Origin: Paenibacillus spiritus
GTDB taxonomy: Bacteria > Bacillota > Bacilli > Paenibacillales > Paenibacillaceae
Direction: 5' to 3'
Length of the DNA: 64,000 nt
Assembly (NCBI RefSeq): GCF_008710135.1
Contig: NZ_VYKK01000007.1
Coordinates: 62,001 to 126,000, forward strand
In this document: positions 60,759 through 64,000 of the stretch, in pieces
How positions within the stretch are numbered: the first letter of the stretch is position 1
How the letters are laid out: every line of letters starts with the position of its first letter
Notes under the pieces: generated by a model
Databases searched by the model: none
What the model was told of the DNA's origin: nothing
What the model saw: the letters and a program-made list of their open reading frames with translations, nothing else
Program-made: the position numbers and the translations under genes

Positions 60759-62630
60759 TCAGTTTTCCAACAAGGAAAGCCTCCCCAACTGTCCGACAAT
60801 GTAGTTCCGCAATTCTGGATTACAGCAATATACGAAACAACCCTTCATTCCTCTAGACATTAAGATTTTGTATATATTTTTAATTAATTTAGTAAGCTGC
60901 TCATTATTATTTTTCAGTCCTTTTTTTCCTTGTTTATCCTTATACTCGTCAAAGTCGGCATAAATATGCTTAGACTGAGGGTCATACTTTAAGTCGTTTC
61001 CTATAATGACACCCACAAAGTCAAATTCTAATCCCTGTGAAGTATGTACGCATCCCACCTGCTCAATTCCGCGTTCATCAATAGCCCACGTAGAAAGCGC
61101 CCGCCCATTCCAAGGCATCTCGAAATTGTACTCTGGTATAGTTACATCTCCAACTTCTCCATTTGGATTACCTTCTTTAGCATCGGTCCATTTCCATGCA
61201 TATCCAGCCAACATCCGGGCCTTGTATCCTTCATTTACTTTTTCTTTTATTAGTTTATATACATCATTTGGATCTTCTACTAGTTTAAATCGAAAAACAT
61301 CTTGGTCCCATCCATCAAAGTTTGCCGTTTCTCTGATTTGAAAAATGTGATCTATCCAATTTAGAAAACCTTCCGCTCCTGCACATCTAAATTGTGCAGA
61401 TAAGGTATACTCCAGAATCTCAGAATGATTAATTGTCGCAATTCGCTTTATTTCTTCAACGCTGCCAATATCATCAGGCCTAATCCGTTGATTATCGTCA
61501 ATGAAAAAAACATTTACTTTTGATGCTTTTATTATGTCCTCGACTTGATTTATACCCTGATACATATAAGCACCTTTACCCTTGAGACGGTGAGCTTCAT
61601 CCACTATAAGTACATCAAAGAAATTAGCAGGCGAATTATAAAATTGACCCGAGCCAGAGAATAAAACTCTCGCTCTTGTTTTATCTTTTGCCTGCTGCTT
61701 AATTAATGTTTCAACCATAGCTGTTCTGAATGATGCATTGGGAGCGACAAATTTTACATTAAGCTTCTTCTTCAAAAGATCGCCTAAGGCATTCATTGAG
61801 ATAACTGATTTTCCTGTCCCCGGTCCTCCCTTAACGATTATTGTTTTCTTATTTGTTAGTTCCTTTGCCTCGCTAAGAATCGATTCATAGGCAACCTTCT
61901 GTTCATCTAGTAGAGTAAATTCTGAGTTTCCTTTAAACAATCCATTTACGTGTTCAATTAATTTCTTAGAAGGGCGTATTTTTCCGTTTTCGATTAAATA
62001 AAGAAGATTGATTCCATCTCCTTTACCGATATGTTTATAAAGGAACTCCTGAAGCTTAACTCTATCCTCTGATAAAAATAGAGGAGCCTTTGCTATCGCA
62101 GATTGATATTGCTGATGTTGAAGTGGATCTGGTTGTCGGGTTCTATAATTATGCAAGTATGCACAAGAATAGCTCTGCAGATGATTCTTTTGGATTGCCT
62201 CGTTCATATCCTCAAGGTGTTGCCTGTATGACCATGCTTGATAGGACGGGTGTGTTACTTCTCGTTCCCTGCCTCCAACCTGTGCAATAACAACATCATC
62301 TCGGTTTGTTGATTTAGCTGAATCCCACTGTTTTAATTCAACAATAACAAAGTTGCTATTCCCAGATTCATCTCTCCCTGTGACAATGAAGTCTACCCGC
62401 TTGCTTGTCGTGGGAATATTATATTCAATCATTATTCCGCAATCATCAGAAACTTCTGAATTTCGTATAACTCGTTCCATAAATTGCATTGAATTATTCC
62501 AGGCCCTAATTTCCCCGCGGCTGGGACGCATACCCATTTTCTCGAAAAAAGCTTCCTCAATAGATATAGTAAGTAAATTACTATCCACTCTCTGCCTAAA
62601 CTCTAGTGCGCTGCTGCTGTAAATAATCAT
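60759..62630 (-). CDS. DUF2075 nuclease-helicase fusion, candidate phage-defence protein
   Basis: A 623-residue protein. Residues 70-105 hold a PD-(D/E)XK-type nuclease core: KRVDFIVTG with Asp80 and VIVELKQW with Glu98 and Lys100. A superfamily-1-like NTPase follows: Walker A GGPGTGKS (268-275), Walker B LIVDEAHR (341-348), FFIDDNQRI, a motif with QFRCAGAEGF, HTSQGLEFDFVGV (about 515) and LMSRGMKGCFVYC near the end. DUF2075 proteins are often found in defence islands and with GIY-YIG or nuclease domains. The coding sequence is strongly AT-rich against a GC-rich genome, which marks it as acquired. It sits beside a truncated nitroreductase. Function against phage or plasmids is inferred. Confidence 0.82.
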   Translation of the reverse strand: MIIYSSSALEFRQRVDSNLLTISIEEAFFEKMGMRPSRGEIRAWNNSMQFMERVIRNSEVSDDCGIMIEYNIPTTSKRVDFIVTGRDESGNSNFVIVELKQWDSAKSTNRDDVVIAQVGGREREVTHPSYQAWSYRQHLEDMNEAIQKNHLQSYSCAYLHNYRTRQPDPLQHQQYQSAIAKAPLFLSEDRVKLQEFLYKHIGKGDGINLLYLIENGKIRPSKKLIEHVNGLFKGNSEFTLLDEQKVAYESILSEAKELTNKKTIIVKGGPGTGKSVISMNALGDLLKKKLNVKFVAPNASFRTAMVETLIKQQAKDKTRARVLFSGSGQFYNSPANFFDVLIVDEAHRLKGKGAYMYQGINQVEDIIKASKVNVFFIDDNQRIRPDDIGSVEEIKRIATINHSEILEYTLSAQFRCAGAEGFLNWIDHIFQIRETANFDGWDQDVFRFKLVEDPNDVYKLIKEKVNEGYKARMLAGYAWKWTDAKEGNPNGEVGDVTIPEYNFEMPWNGRALSTWAIDERGIEQVGCVHTSQGLEFDFVGVIIGNDLKYDPQSKHIYADFDEYKDKQGKKGLKNNNEQLTKLIKNIYKILMSRGMKGCFVYCCNPELRNYIVGQLGRLSLLEN

Positions 62631-62764
62631 CTGTTACACCTCTATAATTATGTGTATTTATCTTTTTTCCATAAGCCTTCTCTATCATTTCATTAACTTT
62701 AACTTATTTTGTATTAGATCTACTAGACTACTGTTCGTAATGGACCAGCCCCTGTCCGGGACTA

Positions 62765-62910
62765 GCGCAACTACAATGGAATAGGCTTGCATATTGCCGC
62801 TTGAAGAGGCGCCAATGCCTGCCTCCAGAATCTCGTCCAGCACTTCCCGGCTATTTCCGTATCGACCGTTGACCGGTAACCGTGGATAAGATCTATGAGC
62901 TGCACTGCAT
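62765..62910 (-). pseudogene. 5' remnant of an NfsA/FRP-type nitroreductase gene
   Basis: Translation on the minus strand from ATG 62910 (after GGGGGAGG) gives the nitroreductase N-terminus only if the frame is changed twice: LIDLIHGYRST in one frame, then RYGNSREVLDEILEAGIG and ASSSGNMQAYSIVV in another. Single-base deletions near 62904 and 62862 explain both shifts. Homology stops near 62765, where the sequence turns AT-rich and leads into the DUF2075 region. A -10 (TATAAT, minus strand 62946-62951) is still present. Confidence 0.7.
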
Positions 62911-62957
62911 TTCCTCCCCCTGATGCCTAGCCGTTTATTTCCCTCATTATAGCGTAT

Positions 62958-62977
62958 AAAAAGGGCCCGGTGGGCCC
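62958..62977 (-). terminator. Intrinsic terminator of the right-edge gene
   Basis: GGGCCC (62963-62968) pairs with GGGCCC (62972-62977) around a 3-base loop, followed on the minus strand by five T residues. Confidence 0.7.
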
Positions 62978-63040
62978 CTTTCCTTCTTTTTGGCTGTGCG
63001 CTGTCCGCTTACTGCTAACTGCCGGTAAACCTCCAGACGG

Positions 63041-64000
63041 CTACGGCATCGTCAATTCAAACTTCGTACCGGCATCGCCCGCAAAGACAATGGATCCGCC
63101 CCAAGGCAGCGCCGCTTGATTCTGCTCCTCCAACATACTGAAGGAGACGCAGGTTCCCTTTACATCATAGACCGCAAAGGATGCATTTTCAGAAGACTGG
63201 CCCACCTTGAGGCTTTTGCCTGCATCCTCCTCGCTGATTGTATACCACTGGGCATATCCGCTCGGCGGGATGATAACGCTTGAGCGCTTCGTCATGCCGA
63301 GCGGCTTCACGGCATCCTGGCTCACCAGAACCCGGCCGTTCGTCTCCAGGTATTCCACGCCGTTATGCTTGACGAACGTATACCCGGAGAGGTCCCGTCC
63401 GGCTGTTCCCGGAATTTGCAGTTCGGAGACCGCCGTATTCGGACCGGTTATTCGCTTATCCTGCACATAACCTGCCAACGGCTTCGATACATCCATCTGC
63501 TGAACGGGCTGCATCAGCATATAATAGAGCGATGAGTATTTCTCTGTCAGCAGGTAATACTTCTTGCCATCCCGCTGCATCCATGCCTTCGCGGTCGCTG
63601 CCGGGAGCTTCTGGGGTTCGAGCTTCTCGCCGCTATATTCCGATACCGCAGTCTGCCCGAGTCCCAACAGCGGCGTGTATTGGCGATTCCATACATAGGT
63701 ATGACCGTTCCCCTTTGTTACGAAGCGGATCTTCGTATTTCCATCCGTACTCCGGAATGTGCCGTCCTCCGAATATTCGTAGCGTTGGTCCATACTTCCG
63801 GGCAGTTCACTGTGGACCGTCATCACGCCGTCTGCTGTAATTTCAAGGCTGGCCGTCGCCCCTGATGCGCCATAGACTCCTGCATACTGCATCATGGACG
63901 TTGGCATTTCGGCCTTTACCGAAACGCCATACGACTTGTCGGGCTTGCGCCCGGCAATCGTTCCTTTCTCCTTCAGCGCTTGCAGCAGCATTTCATTAGC
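63041..64000 (-). CDS. C-terminal part of a probable serine hydrolase (beta-lactamase-related), partial
   Basis: The open frame continues past the right edge, with 319 residues visible ending at stop 63041. The visible part is beta-rich and resembles the C-terminal domains that follow the beta-lactamase-like catalytic domain in Paenibacillus serine hydrolases: ANEMLLQALKEKGTIAGRKP, MQYAGVYGASGATASLEI, YEYSEDGTFRSTDGNTKIRF, WNRQYTPLLGLGQ. The catalytic SxxK and YxN motifs would lie outside the window, so the assignment is tentative. It is followed by a terminator. Confidence 0.6.
   Translation of the reverse strand, partial: ANEMLLQALKEKGTIAGRKPDKSYGVSVKAEMPTSMMQYAGVYGASGATASLEITADGVMTVHSELPGSMDQRYEYSEDGTFRSTDGNTKIRFVTKGNGHTYVWNRQYTPLLGLGQTAVSEYSGEKLEPQKLPAATAKAWMQRDGKKYYLLTEKYSSLYYMLMQPVQQMDVSKPLAGYVQDKRITGPNTAVSELQIPGTAGRDLSGYTFVKHNGVEYLETNGRVLVSQDAVKPLGMTKRSSVIIPPSGYAQWYTISEEDAGKSLKVGQSSENASFAVYDVKGTCVSFSMLEEQNQAALPWGGSIVFAGDAGTKFELTMP

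Overview
The window looks like chromosomal DNA of a high-GC, endospore-forming Paenibacillus-type Firmicute. Three signs support this. There are two spore-protein genes (Tlp and an alpha/beta-type SASP). There are giant secreted proteins with C-terminal SLH cell-wall anchors. Ribosome binding sites are strong AGGAGG-type sites, and extended -10 promoters (TGnTATAAT) recur. Genus-level placement is inference. No rRNA, tRNA, CRISPR array, insertion sequence or phage module was seen.

Layout. 1-4.2 kb (minus): an antimicrobial-peptide-type module of response regulator, intramembrane-sensing kinase, ABC ATPase and FtsX/MacB-like permease; the permease runs off the left edge. 4.5-8.4 kb: a small DUF6509-like gene, then an ECF vitamin transporter (EcfT, two fused ATPases, S component) with overlapping genes. 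8.4-14 kb: an unexplained intergenic block, EcsC-family protein, a small hypothetical, an AT-richer SUKH-domain gene, a mini-catalase and an LtaS-like enzyme. 14-19.4 kb: a surface-anchored amylase/pullulanase behind cre/LacI-type operators. 19.5-28.8 kb: kinase-like and SDR pair, stalk-domain protein, flavin monooxygenase, diguanylate cyclase, aldo/keto reductase, a predicted di-heme membrane protein, a lipid kinase and a divergent IF-3 paralogue. 29-34.8 kb: a 1762-residue SLH surface protein with a long leader, divergent from tlp.

34.9-42.3 kb (minus) is an alpha-glucoside operon: LacI regulator, binding lipoprotein, two CUT1 permeases and a GH65 phosphorylase. With the surface amylase it forms a plausible starch route: outside hydrolysis, oligosaccharide import and phosphorolysis, under shared catabolite-type control. 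No ATPase gene is present, so an MsmX-type ATPase elsewhere is expected.

42.4-53 kb holds single-gene or regulator-plus-target units: acetyltransferases, an AAC(3) gene with a structured leader, a spore protein, a TetR/MFS efflux pair, a TPR-SUKH protein, MarR/SDR and MarR/amidohydrolase pairs with clear palindromes, and DUF3237 plus hydrolase. 53-56.6 kb pairs a chemoreceptor with a solute-binding lipoprotein and no permease. 57-60.7 kb carries a peptide transporter, an overlapping GNAT/zincin pair and a SagB-like oxidoreductase. 60.7-62.9 kb is an AT-rich accessory island: a nuclease-helicase fusion (DUF2075) next to a decayed, 3'-truncated nitroreductase, consistent with acquisition of a candidate defence gene. 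A probable serine-hydrolase C-terminus runs off the right edge.
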